A stretch of 64,000 bases of DNA from Macrococcus equipercicus (GTDB taxonomy: Bacteria > Bacillota > Bacilli > Staphylococcales > Staphylococcaceae): the NCBI RefSeq assembly GCF_004359525.2, contig NZ_SCWC02000009.1:1-64000 (forward strand), given 5' to 3'. Every line of letters begins with the position of its first letter. The stretch's first letter is position 1. A program made the position numbers and the translations under genes. Shown here one piece after another: positions 39,601-47,856 of this stretch. Under the pieces are notes generated by a model. That model did no database searches, was not told where the DNA came from, and worked only from the letters and a program-made list of their open reading frames with translations.

Positions 39601-40954
39601 GGACAAAGTGTTCCGTGCCGGCACGATCGGTACGGTGGCAGAGAAGACGGCATTCGGCTACGTCAAAGGTTATCTGAACGACAACAGCATGCATAAGCGC
39701 GGTGCCGAAGTCGACCGCCTTGTTAAGGCGTGTACTGGCGTCAAACGGACGACAGGTCAGCATCCGGGCGGCATCATCGTTGTCCCTGAGCATATGGATA
39801 TTTATGATTTCACACCGATCCAGTATCCTGCGGACGATCAGAACTCTGCCTGGAAGACGACGCACTTTGACTTCCATTCCATCCATGATAACTTGCTGAA
39901 GCTGGATATACTCGGACACGATGACCCGACGATGATCCGCATGCTGCAGGACTTATCAGGCATTGACCCGAAAACGATACCGGTGGATGATAAAGAGACG
40001 ATGAAGATCTTCTCAAGTCCCCGAAGTCTCGGTGTGACAGAAGAAGATATTCTATGCAAGACCGGTACGTTCGGTGTCCCTGAGTTCGGTACCGGCTTCG
40101 TCCGGCAGATGCTGGAAGACACGAAGCCGAGCACTTTCTCTGAACTTGTGCAGATCTCAGGGCTGTCTCACGGGACGGATGTCTGGCTCGGTAACGCGCA
40201 GGAACTCATACGCACGGGTACATGTGACTTGTCAGGGGTTATCGGCTGCCGGGATGACATCATGGTGTACTTGATGTACGCGGGTCTTGAGCCGTCGCTT
40301 GCCTTCAAGATCATGGAGTCCGTGCGTAAAGGTAAAGGACTGTCAGAAGAGTTTGAAGAAGCGATGCGTGAGAACAATGTGCCTGAATGGTATCTTGAGT
40401 CATGCAAGAAGATTAAATACATGTTCCCGAAAGCCCATGCGGCAGCTTATGTGCTGATGGCGGTAAGAATTGCCTACTTCAAAGTACATCATCCGCTGTA
40501 CTACTATGCGAGCTACTTCACGGTCCGGGCGTCTGACTTTGATTTATTGACGATGACGAAGGACAAGCATACGCTGAAAGCAGCAGTAAAAGATTACTAC
40601 AGCCGCTTCCACGACCTTGCGAAAAAAGAAAAAGACGTGCTGACCGTGCTTGAGCTTGCGAACGAAATGGCGCAGCGCGGCTTCAGAATGCAGCCGGTGT
40701 CACTGGAGAAGAGTGCGGCCTTTGACTTCATCATTGAAGGAGACACGCTGATTCCGCCGTTCATCGCAGTGCCGGGTCTCGGTGAGAACGTGGCCCGGAG
40801 AATCGTCGCAGCGCGTGAGGAAGGGCCGTTTCTGTCGAAAGAAGAGCTGAACAAAAAAGCAGGTGTCTCCCAGAAAATCATCGATTACTTGACGGAGCTC
40901 GGCACATTGAATAACATGCCGGATAAAGCGCAGCTGAGTATCTTTGATCTGTAG
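36650..40954 (+). CDS. polC: DNA polymerase III alpha subunit, PolC type
   Basis: 1434 residues from a GTG after gagaaggtgg. Domain order: N-terminal domain, OB fold (about 230-320), PHP domain (from about 333: VEFHLHSSMSQMDG, AVTDHN) split by a DEDDh proofreading exonuclease (D422, E424 in FDVETTGLS; about 418-585). The polymerase core has a zinc site CPQC..CDVC (about 907-936), VPDIDLNFSGEYQ (near 961) and a C-terminal duplex-binding region. This is the essential leading-strand replicase of low-G+C Firmicutes. Monocistronic; length close to S. aureus PolC. Confidence 0.98.
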   Translation: MADKYEKFKILLTQLKMTNVFPDDIAAGSSLERLDISQKDRKWHFYITSPVILPSDLYFQLCNELKTAFSHIAAVTVSIKALDQSDMTEKLSGYLHHCIDQTAISPSLKVQLKNKKYHFSGSVLKFQVHNEVEEKHLEKACNGSLLEAFKQAGFALDKIVFEISEEEHVKELESLEAHIQEEDTTSALEARVRVAEMQRQRAEDDSDEVSVCAIGKEINVETIRPISSIIEEEFKAAIEGVIFDVEIKELKSGRHIVQLKITDYTDSLTLKMFTRKGKNDLEHFNALKPGKWVRAQGRIEEDTFIRDLVMMLNDIHEIKKSPKTDKSEEKRVEFHLHSSMSQMDGITHIGKYVEQAAQWGHKAIAVTDHNVVQAYPDAHAAAEKNGIKMIYGLEGMLVDDGVPITYHPTDRVLKDSTYVVFDVETTGLSSQYDKIIELAAVKVKDGEIIDKFERFSNPGERLNETIKRLTGITDDMLVGAPPIEDVLPEFKDWAGDAIYVAHNASFDMGFIDTGYERLNLGASTNGVIDTLELSRTINTEMGKHGLNFLAKKYGVELTQHHRAIYDAETTAHIFVKMLKQMEQLGVTNHLDIDKKLSNQDAYKRARPVHVTLIVQNQTGLKNLFKIVSESLVSYFYRTPRIPRSLLNANREGLLVGSACDNGEVFTAVMNKDQAEVEKIADFYDFIEVQPKALYQHLLARDLIRDNKTLEEIYQRIIAVGEKLNKPVLATGNVHYLYEHDKIAREILIASMPGNPLNKSGFPDAHFRTTDEMMDDFMFLGEEKAREIVITNTNLLADRIERVVPIRDELYTPSIEGANEEIREMSYEHARKLYGEELPDIVTARLEKELASIIGNGFAVIYLISQKLVKRSLDDGYLVGSRGSVGSSFVATMTEITEVNPLPPHYICPQCKASHFFDDGSVSSGFDLPDKSCDVCHVPFIKEGQDIPFETFLGFKGDKVPDIDLNFSGEYQPKAHNYTKELFGEDKVFRAGTIGTVAEKTAFGYVKGYLNDNSMHKRGAEVDRLVKACTGVKRTTGQHPGGIIVVPEHMDIYDFTPIQYPADDQNSAWKTTHFDFHSIHDNLLKLDILGHDDPTMIRMLQDLSGIDPKTIPVDDKETMKIFSSPRSLGVTEEDILCKTGTFGVPEFGTGFVRQMLEDTKPSTFSELVQISGLSHGTDVWLGNAQELIRTGTCDLSGVIGCRDDIMVYLMYAGLEPSLAFKIMESVRKGKGLSEEFEEAMRENNVPEWYLESCKKIKYMFPKAHAAAYVLMAVRIAYFKVHHPLYYYASYFTVRASDFDLLTMTKDKHTLKAAVKDYYSRFHDLAKKEKDVLTVLELANEMAQRGFRMQPVSLEKSAAFDFIIEGDTLIPPFIAVPGLGENVARRIVAAREEGPFLSKEELNKKAGVSQKIIDYLTELGTLNNMPDKAQLSIFDL

Positions 40955-40977
40955 CAGAGATAAATTTCACACCGTAT

Positions 40978-41006
40978 TTGTTCGATGCGTCTGTTTATGT
41001 TATAAT
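40978..41006 (+). promoter_or_regulatory. Predicted SigA promoter of the rimP-nusA-infB operon
   Basis: -35 TTGTTC (40978-40983), 17-base spacer, extended -10 TGTTATAAT (TATAAT 41001-41006), 83 bases before rimP. Confidence 0.72.
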
Positions 41007-41037
41007 AGTTATGCTTAAAGAAAATACTCTACGACGG

Positions 41038-41069
41038 AAAGAGTGGGATATCCCGCTCTTTTCTTCTTG
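41038..41069 (+). terminator. Terminator-like hairpin in the rimP-nusA leader (possible attenuator)
   Basis: Stem aaagagtggg (41038-41047) / cccgctcttt (41052-41061) with loop atat and one T-G pair, followed by the interrupted T-tract tcttcttgt. It lies downstream of the operon promoter and upstream of the rimP SD. It could stop polC readthrough and also attenuate its own operon. Confidence 0.65.
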
Positions 41070-41088
41070 TATCATGAAGGAGGACTAT

Positions 41089-41556
41089 ATGAGCAAAATC
41101 ACAGAACGTGTAGAGGAAATTGTCAGCCCGATTGTCGCTGACCTTGGCTTTGAACTCGTTGATGTCGAATATGTGAAAGAAGGACCTGATTATTACTTGC
41201 GCATTGCGATTGATAAGGCAGGCGGCATCGATATTTCAGACTGTGCACTTGCCAGTGAAAAGATCAGCGAAGTGATGGACAAAGAAGACCCGATTAAAGA
41301 GGCCTATTTCATGGATGTATCGTCACCGGGTGCTGAAAGACCTCTGAAAAAGGAAAAAGACTATGAAGCAGCGGTCGGTCATCCCATCTACGTGAAACTC
41401 TATGAAGAAATCAACGGTGACAAGGAATGGCTCGGCGAACTACTCAGCTATGATGAGGAAGTCATTAAAATGTCTGTAAGAATCAAGACAAGAACAAAAG
41501 AAATTGAACTGCCGAGAAAGAAAATCGCAAAAATCAGACGTGCAGTCATTTTTTAG
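41089..41556 (+). CDS. rimP: Ribosome maturation factor RimP
   Basis: 155 residues from the ATG after aaggagg; the longer open frame from 40978 runs through promoter and hairpin and is rejected. N-terminal domain VADLGFELVDVEYVKEGPDYYLRIAIDKAGGIDISDCALAS, then DVSSPGAERPLK, and a C-terminal SH3-like barrel ending PRKKIAKIRRAVIF. It acts in 30S maturation. First gene of the rimP-nusA-rnpM-ylxQ-infB operon. Confidence 0.94.
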   Translation: MSKITERVEEIVSPIVADLGFELVDVEYVKEGPDYYLRIAIDKAGGIDISDCALASEKISEVMDKEDPIKEAYFMDVSSPGAERPLKKEKDYEAAVGHPIYVKLYEEINGDKEWLGELLSYDEEVIKMSVRIKTRTKEIELPRKKIAKIRRAVIF

Positions 41557-41572
41557 TGATGGAGGAACTAAA

Positions 41573-42634
41573 GTGAAAAATAATGAATTATTAAATGCAA
41601 TTGATTTCCTTGAGAAAGAAAAAAGCATTCCACGTGAAGTATTGATTGAAACAATTGAAGCGGCATTGATCACAGCCTACAAGAAAAACTACAACTCTGC
41701 TAACAACGTCCGGGTGGAACTGAACATGGACAACGGGACATATGCGGTTTATTCACGTAAAGATGTTGTAGAAGAAGTGGAAAACCCACGGGAACAAGTT
41801 TCTCTTGAAATGGCGCTTGAAAGCAACCCCGCTTATGAAGTCGGTGACATCTTCGAAGAGAATGTGACACCTAAAGATTTCGGCCGGGTAAGTGCCCAGG
41901 CAGCAAAGCAGGCAGTGATGCAGCGTCTCCGTGATGCAGAACGCGGCATCCTATATAATGAGTTCATCGATAAAGAAGATGACATCATGACCGGTGTCAT
42001 CGACCGTGTGGATCACCGTTATGTCTATGTGACGTTAGGTAAGACTGAAGCTGTGCTGTCTGATGCAGAGCGCAGCCCGAACGATGTATACCGTCCGACT
42101 GAGCGCATTAAAGTGTATGTCAACAAAGTTGAACAGACGACGAAAGGCCCGCAGATCTTTGTATCCCGCAGCCACCCGGGTCTGCTGAAACGATTATTTG
42201 AGCAGGAAGTCCCAGAAATTTTCGACGGCACAGTTGTCGTGAAATCAGTGGCACGTGAAGCGGGTGACCGCTCTAAGATCAGCGTCCACTCGGAAAATCC
42301 TGATATTGATGCAGTCGGCGCGTGTGTGGGTGCTAAAGGTGCGCGTGTCGGTGCGGTCGTGGATGAACTCGGCGGCGAGAAAATTGATATCGTTGAATGG
42401 AGCGCCGATCCGAAAACGTTCGTTAAAAATGCGCTCAGCCCATCACAAGTGGTAGATGTGCTCATTAATGAAGAGAATCAATCAACGACGGTCATCGTAC
42501 CGGATTATCAGTTGTCTCTTGCCATCGGTAAAAAAGGTCAGAACGCACGTCTTGCGGCAAAACTGACCGGTTGGAAAATTGATATTAAAAGTGAGACTGA
42601 CGCTAAAGAAGCGGGTATCTATCCAGTAGAATAA
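41573..42634 (+). CDS. nusA: Transcription termination/antitermination factor NusA
   Basis: 353 residues from the GTG after ggaggaac; the frame to 41504 is an extension inside rimP. N-terminal RNAP-binding domain, S1 domain (about 135-200: DIMTGVIDRVDHRYVYVTLGKTEAVL), KH1 (VGACVGAKGARVGAVVDELGGEKIDIVEW) and KH2 (LAIGKKGQNARLAAKLTGWKIDI). It ends ETDAKEAGIYPVE just after KH2, a little shorter than B. subtilis NusA (371). It promotes pausing and intrinsic termination. Confidence 0.96.
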   Translation: MKNNELLNAIDFLEKEKSIPREVLIETIEAALITAYKKNYNSANNVRVELNMDNGTYAVYSRKDVVEEVENPREQVSLEMALESNPAYEVGDIFEENVTPKDFGRVSAQAAKQAVMQRLRDAERGILYNEFIDKEDDIMTGVIDRVDHRYVYVTLGKTEAVLSDAERSPNDVYRPTERIKVYVNKVEQTTKGPQIFVSRSHPGLLKRLFEQEVPEIFDGTVVVKSVAREAGDRSKISVHSENPDIDAVGACVGAKGARVGAVVDELGGEKIDIVEWSADPKTFVKNALSPSQVVDVLINEENQSTTVIVPDYQLSLAIGKKGQNARLAAKLTGWKIDIKSETDAKEAGIYPVE

Positions 42635-42645
42635 GGGGGATTTCA

Positions 42646-42933
42646 ATGAAGCAGAAAAAGATTCCCATGCGTAAATGCATTTTAAGTCAGGAAATGAAGC
42701 CTAAGAAAGAAATGATTCGTGTCGTCCGCTCGAAAGAAGGCGAAATGGCCGTCGACCCGACCGGCAAAGCCAACGGACGCGGTGCCTATGTGTCGAAAGA
42801 CCTTGAAATCGTGGAAGCAGCACGCAAAAAGAAACGGCTGGAACAGTTTTTTGACAGCAATACAGATGACATGGCACCGATCTACGATGAAGTCATCCGT
42901 CTCATCTACCGTGAAAAGATTCCGAAACGATGA
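42646..42933 (+). CDS. rnpM: RNase P modulator RnpM (YlxR, DUF448)
   Basis: 95 residues, SD agggggat. DUF448 features: MRKCILSQEMKPKKEMIRVV, then DPTGKANGRGAYVSKD. In B. subtilis YlxR/RnpM binds the RNase P RNA and dampens RNase P activity. It sits in the standard nusA-ylxR-ylxQ-infB order and overlaps ylxQ by four bases. Confidence 0.93.
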   Translation: MKQKKIPMRKCILSQEMKPKKEMIRVVRSKEGEMAVDPTGKANGRGAYVSKDLEIVEAARKKKRLEQFFDSNTDDMAPIYDEVIRLIYREKIPKR

Positions 42934-43259
42934 ACAGAGACAAAATATTCAATCTGATCGGACTTGCGATGCGTGCGAGAAAGCTGACAACGGGTGAAGA
43001 ACTGGTCATCAATGAAGTACGGAAAAATAAAGTCAGACTGGTCATTGTATCATCAGATGCATCAGCGAATACTAAAAAAAACATCACGAATAAATGTCAT
43101 TCCTACCGCGTGAAGTGTGTCGAGTTCGGGTCCCGCTATGAACTCGGCTATGCAATCGGCAAGGATGAACGCGTCATCATCGGTGTCATGGATGCAGGTT
43201 TTGCGAAGAAACTTGAGACGATGATTCGTGAGAGCAATGAGGAGAGAGCCTATGAGTAA
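42930..43259 (+). CDS. ylxQ: L7Ae-family RNA-binding protein YlxQ
   Basis: 109 residues, start coupled to rnpM through ATGA. L7Ae/L30e fold: [38 protein letters not shown], then [25 protein letters not shown]-like sequence. Such proteins recognise kink-turn RNA; the specific target of YlxQ is not established. Its stop overlaps the infB start by eight bases. Confidence 0.9.
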   Translation: MNRDKIFNLIGLAMRARKLTTGEELVINEVRKNKVRLVIVSSDASANTKKNITNKCHSYRVKCVEFGSRYELGYAIGKDERVIIGVMDAGFAKKLETMIRESNEERAYE

Positions 43260-45519
43260 AAAAAGAGTATACGAATATGCAAAAGAAGTGAAGTTAAGAT
43301 CCAAAGATATCATCGATGAACTGAAAAAAATCGATGTTGAAGTGACAAGTCATATGCAGACACTTGAACCGAATGAAATTACTGCACTCGACAAAGTATT
43401 TAAAAAGAACGCTGCACAAGAGCAGCGTCCGGCGCAAAATAATACACGTCCGAACAATGGTCAGAAACCGGCGCAGAACAACCAGCGCCCGCACAATGGC
43501 CAGAAGCCTGCCAATAACAACGGTCAGAAGCCGGCGCAGAACAACCAGCGCCCGAACAACAGCCAGAAACCTGCCAATAACAACGGCCAGAAGCCGGCGC
43601 AAAACGGCCAGCGCCCGAACAATAATGCACAGAAACCGGGAAGCCGTCCACAGCGTCCGAACAACCAGAACCGTAATAACCAGCGTCCTGGACAGAACAA
43701 AAAAGGCAAAGGTAAAACAAACAAACCTGCCGTACAGCAGGCGCCGGTCGTGAAAGAGACACCTTCTAAAATTACTTATCACGAAGGAATCACTGTCGGT
43801 GAACTGGCAGATAAACTGAACAAAGATGCGTCAGAAATCGTGAAAAACTTGTTCATGGTCGGCATTATGGCGAACATCAATCAGGCGCTGAACGAAGATG
43901 CCATCGAGCTGATCTGCGCGGAATACGAAGTTGAGGCAGAACTGGAAGTCATCATTGATGCGACAGACCTTGAAACTTATTTCGAGGACGAAGCAGGAGC
44001 AGAAGCTGACAAACAGGAACGCCCACCGGTCGTCACTATCATGGGTCACGTTGACCACGGTAAAACGACACTGCTTGACTCTATCCGTAACACACGTGTG
44101 ACAGCAGGAGAAGCAGGGGGTATCACACAGCATATCGGTGCCTATCAGATTGAAACAAACGGCAAGAAAATCACATTCCTTGATACACCGGGTCACGCAG
44201 CGTTCACTACAATGCGTGCGCGAGGTGCCCAGGTCACAGATATCACTATTCTTGTAGTCGCTGCAGATGACGGTGTCATGCCGCAGACGATCGAAGCGAT
44301 CAACCATGCGAAAGCAGCAGAAGTGCCGATTATCGTAGCAGTCAACAAAATCGACAAACCGACTGCCAATCCGGACCGCGTCATGCAGGAATTAGGCGAG
44401 TACGGCTTATATCCGGAAGACTGGGGCGGCGATACCATCTTCGTTCAGCTGTCAGCGATCAACGGCGAAGGTATCGATGACCTGCTTGAGATGATTCTCC
44501 TTATTACAGAAGTAGAAGAACTGAAAGCGAATCCGAAACGCTCAGCAATCGGTACAGTCATCGAAGCGGAGCTTGATAAGTCACGTGGACCAGCAGCGTC
44601 ACTACTTGTTCAGGATGGTACGCTTGAAGTCGGTGATTCCATCGTTGTCGGTAACACATACGGCCGTGTCCGTGCGATGGTCAATGACCTTGGCAAGCGT
44701 ATTAAGACAGCAGCACCGTCTACACCAGTTGAGATCACAGGTCTGCAGGACGTACCGCTTGCAGGGGACCGCTTCGTCGTCTTCAAAGATGAGAAGAAAG
44801 CACGCCGCATCGGTGAAGCACGTCAGCAGCAGAACATTATGGCGCAGCGTCAGGAAAGCCAGAAAGTGTCACTCGACAACTTGTTCGAACAGATGAAGCA
44901 GGGTGAAATGAAAGACTTGAACGTCATCATCAAAGGGGACGTCCAAGGTTCTGTCGAAGCCCTGGCAGCATCACTCATGAAAATTGATGTTGAAGGTGTC
45001 AACGTGCGTATCATCCATACAGCAGTCGGCGCTATCAACGAATCAGACGTTACATTAGCATCAGCATCAAACGGGATTATCATCGGTTTCAACGTCCGTC
45101 CTGATGTCAACGCGAAACGTGCCGCAGAAGCAGAGAAAGTCGATATGCGTCTGCACCGTATTATCTATAAAGTCATCGAAGAGATTGAATTCGCGATGAA
45201 AGGGATGCTTGATCCTGAATTCGAGGAGAAAGTCATCGGTCAGGCAGAAGTCCGTCAGACCATCAATATCTCTAAAGTCGGTACAGTCGCAGGAAGCTAT
45301 GTCACAGAAGGTAAGATCACACGTAACGCAAGCGTCCGCATTATCCGTGACGGCATCGTCGTCTATGAAGGTGCTGTCGATGCACTCCGTCGTTTCAAAG
45401 ATGATGTGAAAGAAGTATCAGCGGGGTACGAATGTGGTATCACGATTGAGAACTTCAATGACATCAAAGAAGGCGACATCTTCGAAGCGTTTGTGATGGA
45501 AGAGATTAAGAGAGCTTAA
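43252..45519 (+). CDS. infB: Translation initiation factor IF-2
   Basis: 755 residues from the ATG after gaggagag; the open frame to 43228 is not used. IF2N domain at the start ([19 protein letters not shown]), then a 90-residue Asn/Gln/Pro/Lys repeat linker (about 60-155) and a second IF2N. The GTPase domain has [12 protein letters not shown] (about 265), DTPGHAAF and NKIDKP, and C-terminal domains binding fMet-tRNA follow. Last gene of the nusA operon, with a terminator at 45575-45613. Confidence 0.97.
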   Translation: MSKKRVYEYAKEVKLRSKDIIDELKKIDVEVTSHMQTLEPNEITALDKVFKKNAAQEQRPAQNNTRPNNGQKPAQNNQRPHNGQKPANNNGQKPAQNNQRPNNSQKPANNNGQKPAQNGQRPNNNAQKPGSRPQRPNNQNRNNQRPGQNKKGKGKTNKPAVQQAPVVKETPSKITYHEGITVGELADKLNKDASEIVKNLFMVGIMANINQALNEDAIELICAEYEVEAELEVIIDATDLETYFEDEAGAEADKQERPPVVTIMGHVDHGKTTLLDSIRNTRVTAGEAGGITQHIGAYQIETNGKKITFLDTPGHAAFTTMRARGAQVTDITILVVAADDGVMPQTIEAINHAKAAEVPIIVAVNKIDKPTANPDRVMQELGEYGLYPEDWGGDTIFVQLSAINGEGIDDLLEMILLITEVEELKANPKRSAIGTVIEAELDKSRGPAASLLVQDGTLEVGDSIVVGNTYGRVRAMVNDLGKRIKTAAPSTPVEITGLQDVPLAGDRFVVFKDEKKARRIGEARQQQNIMAQRQESQKVSLDNLFEQMKQGEMKDLNVIIKGDVQGSVEALAASLMKIDVEGVNVRIIHTAVGAINESDVTLASASNGIIIGFNVRPDVNAKRAAEAEKVDMRLHRIIYKVIEEIEFAMKGMLDPEFEEKVIGQAEVRQTINISKVGTVAGSYVTEGKITRNASVRIIRDGIVVYEGAVDALRRFKDDVKEVSAGYECGITIENFNDIKEGDIFEAFVMEEIKRA
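43428..43660 (+). repeat. Tandem repeats in the IF-2 linker
   Basis: Imperfect copies of a unit encoding roughly [14 protein letters not shown] recur at least five times (core DNA words cagaagccggcgcagaac and cagcgcccgaacaa). The encoded linker is flexible and basic. Repeat number could vary between strains by slippage or recombination. Confidence 0.8.
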
Positions 45520-45574
45520 GATTGTTTGCTTACTGATAGCCATATTATAGTTTTTAGTAACAATATTATATCTG

Positions 45575-45613
45575 ACCTTACTGTTTACATATCTGTAGAT
45601 AGTAAGGTTTTTT
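45575..45613 (+). terminator. Rho-independent terminator of the rimP-infB operon
   Basis: Stem accttact (45575-45582) / agtaaggt (45601-45608) with an 18-base loop, followed by tttttt. Confidence 0.75.
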
Positions 45614-45674
45614 GATGAGAAGAATTAAAACAATCAGATGAATTTCATCGCATAGTGGGTTTGAGTGATAGGGA

Positions 45675-45683
45675 TGTTATAAT
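45675..45683 (+). promoter_or_regulatory. Extended -10 promoter before the PaiB-like gene
   Basis: TGTTATAAT (TATAAT 45678-45683) without a recognisable -35 at standard spacing, 71 bases before the ATG. Confidence 0.4.
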
Positions 45684-45754
45684 ATGAAGTGAATCTTCTA
45701 TTTAAATAGAGCATGACGATTAAGCTGCTCAAAAATCATCAACTGGAGGTCCAT

Positions 45755-46354
45755 ATGTTCATCCCGAAATATTTTGAAATGAAAGATTTGAAAGAGATCA
45801 AACAGTTTATTAATGACCATTCTTTCGCAACGGTCGTGACGACGGATAACGGTAAACCTGTGGCGACACATGTGCCGTTAATGTTGCGTGAAGACAATGA
45901 AAACTTATATTTATCCGGTCATTATGCGAGAGCTAACACACAGTGGAAAAATCTTGATGACAACGCTGACGTCCTGACTATCTTTCATGGGCCGCATGCG
46001 TTTGTCTCCTCGACATGGTATGACCATGAGAATGTCTCGACCTGGAACTATCAGAGCATTCATGTGTATGGACACAGCCGGTTACTGACGGAAGATGAAC
46101 TGAGGGAGGATCTGAAGCTGCTGCTTGATACGTATGAAGCGAACGGTAAGACGTGGGACAATCTGACTGAGACGAGTCAGCAGCAGATCAGAGGTATCGT
46201 CGGCTTCAGAATTGATATTACGGATATTCAGGCGGCATACAAGCTCAGTCAGAACCGCAATGACCATGATTACGAGAATATTATTTCTGAACTGAGTTTA
46301 GGCGCTGCAGGTGACCGTGATGTCGCGGCGGCCATGAAGAAACTCCGGGATTAA
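45755..46354 (+). CDS. PaiB-like FMN-binding negative transcriptional regulator family protein
   Basis: 199 residues from ATG 45755 (after actggagg); the upstream in-frame ATG at 45713 is rejected. Split-barrel FMN-binding fold: MFIPKYFEMKDLKEIKQFI, FATVVTTDNGKPVATHVPLML, YLSGHYARANTQWKNLDD, HAFVSSTWY and NYQSIHVYG, then IVGFRIDITDIQAAYKLSQNR. B. subtilis PaiB belongs to this family and affects sporulation and protease genes, but a regulatory role is not shown for most homologues. An accessory gene inserted between infB and rbfA. Confidence 0.9.
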   Translation: MFIPKYFEMKDLKEIKQFINDHSFATVVTTDNGKPVATHVPLMLREDNENLYLSGHYARANTQWKNLDDNADVLTIFHGPHAFVSSTWYDHENVSTWNYQSIHVYGHSRLLTEDELREDLKLLLDTYEANGKTWDNLTETSQQQIRGIVGFRIDITDIQAAYKLSQNRNDHDYENIISELSLGAAGDRDVAAAMKKLRD

Positions 46355-46355
46355 A

Positions 46356-46384
46356 TTGACATCACCGCGATAAAAATCTATAAT
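46356..46384 (+). promoter_or_regulatory. Consensus SigA promoter of rbfA
   Basis: -35 TTGACA (46356-46361), 17-base spacer, -10 TATAAT (46379-46384): a perfect match to the consensus, two bases after the PaiB-like stop codon. Confidence 0.85.
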
Positions 46385-46436
46385 AAATTGCATTGTCAAC
46401 TTTAATTCAGGGTAGAGATAATAGAGGTGAATAACT

Positions 46437-46778
46437 ATGAATAACAGAAAAGAACGCGTCGGCGAACAGATGAAAAAAGAGCTGAGTGAAATCATCAGCC
46501 AGAAGATTAAAGACCCGCGTGTCGGCTTTGTGACGGTCACAGAAGTAGAAGTGACAGGAGACTTATCTCTTGCGACGGTCTATGTGACGGTTCTCGGCAG
46601 CGATAAAGAACGTCGTGAGACACTTGCAGGTCTTGAAAAAGCAAAAGGTTTCATGAAGACAGAAGTCGGTCAGCGCATGAAACTGCGTATTGTGCCTGAA
46701 CTGAAATTCGTCTATGATGAATCGATTGATTACGGTAACAAGATTGAACGTATGATTGCTGATCTTAATAAAGGCTAG
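46437..46778 (+). CDS. rbfA: 30S ribosome-binding factor RbfA
   Basis: 113 residues, SD agaggtga. KH-like fold: [41 protein letters not shown], then ATVYVTVLG and [25 protein letters not shown]. It supports 16S 5'-end maturation. It is driven by a consensus promoter, and a terminator hairpin begins inside its stop region. Confidence 0.95.
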   Translation: MNNRKERVGEQMKKELSEIISQKIKDPRVGFVTVTEVEVTGDLSLATVYVTVLGSDKERRETLAGLEKAKGFMKTEVGQRMKLRIVPELKFVYDESIDYGNKIERMIADLNKG

Positions 46779-46806
46779 CAGATAGTGCCTACTATCTGCT
46801 TTTTTA
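46777..46806 (+). terminator. Rho-independent terminator between rbfA and truB
   Basis: Perfect stem agcagatagt / actatctgct, loop gcct, followed by five T. The left arm starts within the rbfA stop codon and the truB SD (ggagga) follows at once. Confidence 0.85.
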
Positions 46807-46820
46807 ATGGAGGAATGACG

Positions 46821-47714
46821 ATGCTGAACGGCGTACTTGCTATTAACAAACCACGGGGCATGACGAGTCACGACGTGGTCTTCAAGCTGAGAAAACTATT
46901 AAAGACAAAAAAAGTCGGCCATACAGGGACGCTCGACCCTGCAGTGGACGGGGTGCTGCCCGTCTGTATCGGTCCTGCGACAAGAATAAGCGACTATATT
47001 ATGGACAGCGGGAAGCGCTACACAGCAGAGATCACGCTCGGCAGCCAGACGACGACAGAAGACCAGACCGGTGAAGTGATTACGACGGAGCTCATCCATC
47101 CGGACTGCTATACCGAAGCACAGGTGGACAATGCCTTGATGCAGCTCACTGGACATATCGAACAGACACCGCCCATGTTCTCAGCCGTTAAAGTAAACGG
47201 CCGCAAACTATACGAATATGCCCGCGAAGGAAAAGTGATTGAGCGGCCGTCCCGCATCGTCCATATTAAGGAGATCACGCGGACATCAAGACTGACTTAT
47301 AAGGACGGCCGGCTGACATTTATGGTTGATGTCGCATGCGGTAAAGGTACTTATATCCGGACACTCGCCACTCAAATCGCTGAACAACTGAATACAGTCG
47401 GCCATATGTCAAGGCTGACCCGGCTGGAAAGCGGCGGATTCACTTTAAATGACTGTTATACGCTCGAGCAGATTGCGGACACAGTGGATGTCCAGCCATT
47501 GCTGCGGCCGATAGAAGAAGGGCTGAAAGAACTGCCGCATCTCGCAGTGGACGAGGCGCTGAAAACACGTGTGACCAACGGCCAGAAGTTTAGGGATGAC
47601 GAGCTTCCTGTGATTGAGCAGACTGTCATTATCTATGAGAATAAAGCGCTGGCCATCTATGCACCGCACCCCGAAAAACCGGGACAGGTTAAAGCAGTAA
47701 AAGTATTTAATTAG
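46821..47714 (+). CDS. truB: tRNA pseudouridine55 synthase TruB
   Basis: 297 residues from ATG 46821, six bases after ggagga (46815 is an alternative). Catalytic motif VGHTGTLDPAVDGVLPVCIG with the aspartate of GTLDP, then IEQTPPMFSAVKVNGRKLYEYAREG and ACGKGTYIRTLATQI. A C-terminal PUA-like segment (LKTRVTNGQKF) is present. It makes pseudouridine 55 in tRNA. I see no private promoter, so it depends on readthrough from rbfA. Confidence 0.95.
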   Translation: MLNGVLAINKPRGMTSHDVVFKLRKLLKTKKVGHTGTLDPAVDGVLPVCIGPATRISDYIMDSGKRYTAEITLGSQTTTEDQTGEVITTELIHPDCYTEAQVDNALMQLTGHIEQTPPMFSAVKVNGRKLYEYAREGKVIERPSRIVHIKEITRTSRLTYKDGRLTFMVDVACGKGTYIRTLATQIAEQLNTVGHMSRLTRLESGGFTLNDCYTLEQIADTVDVQPLLRPIEEGLKELPHLAVDEALKTRVTNGQKFRDDELPVIEQTVIIYENKALAIYAPHPEKPGQVKAVKVFN

Positions 47715-47743
47715 AAAATTAGATGTAAAATTCATTAATATGT

Positions 47744-47768
47744 GTTTAAACTTTCTGTGACGGGATAT
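47744..47768 (+). promoter_or_regulatory. Candidate SigB-dependent promoter of the DUF3243 gene
   Basis: GTTTAA (47744-47749), 13-base spacer, GGATAT (47763-47768), against the SigB consensus GTTTAA-N12-15-GGGTAT. The -35 is exact and the -10 differs at one position. About 88 bases of leader follow. Confidence 0.5.
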
Positions 47769-47775
47769 ACATATA

Positions 47776-47809
47776 CTATCGATAGTCATAGAGTTATGAC
47801 GTTGATAGT
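47776..47809 (+). other. Hairpin in the leader of the DUF3243 gene
   Basis: actatc / gatagt and tcata / tatga pair around an internal loop, starting about eight bases after the SigB-like -10. No T-run follows. It may protect the 5' end or be a regulatory site. Confidence 0.4.
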
Positions 47810-47856
47810 TTCATACTCAATCAAAGGACACTGTCCTAACAAAGGAGAAATGAACA

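Noticed and set aside
40978-41088. Open frame upstream of rimP and start codons near 40978
   Set aside because: It overlaps the promoter and the leader hairpin; the rimP SD is at 41077-41083.
43294-43782. Long minus-strand open frames opposite the infB repeats
   Set aside because: Low-complexity Leu/Arg/Val strings mirror the Asn/Gln/Pro repeats; no promoter or SD.
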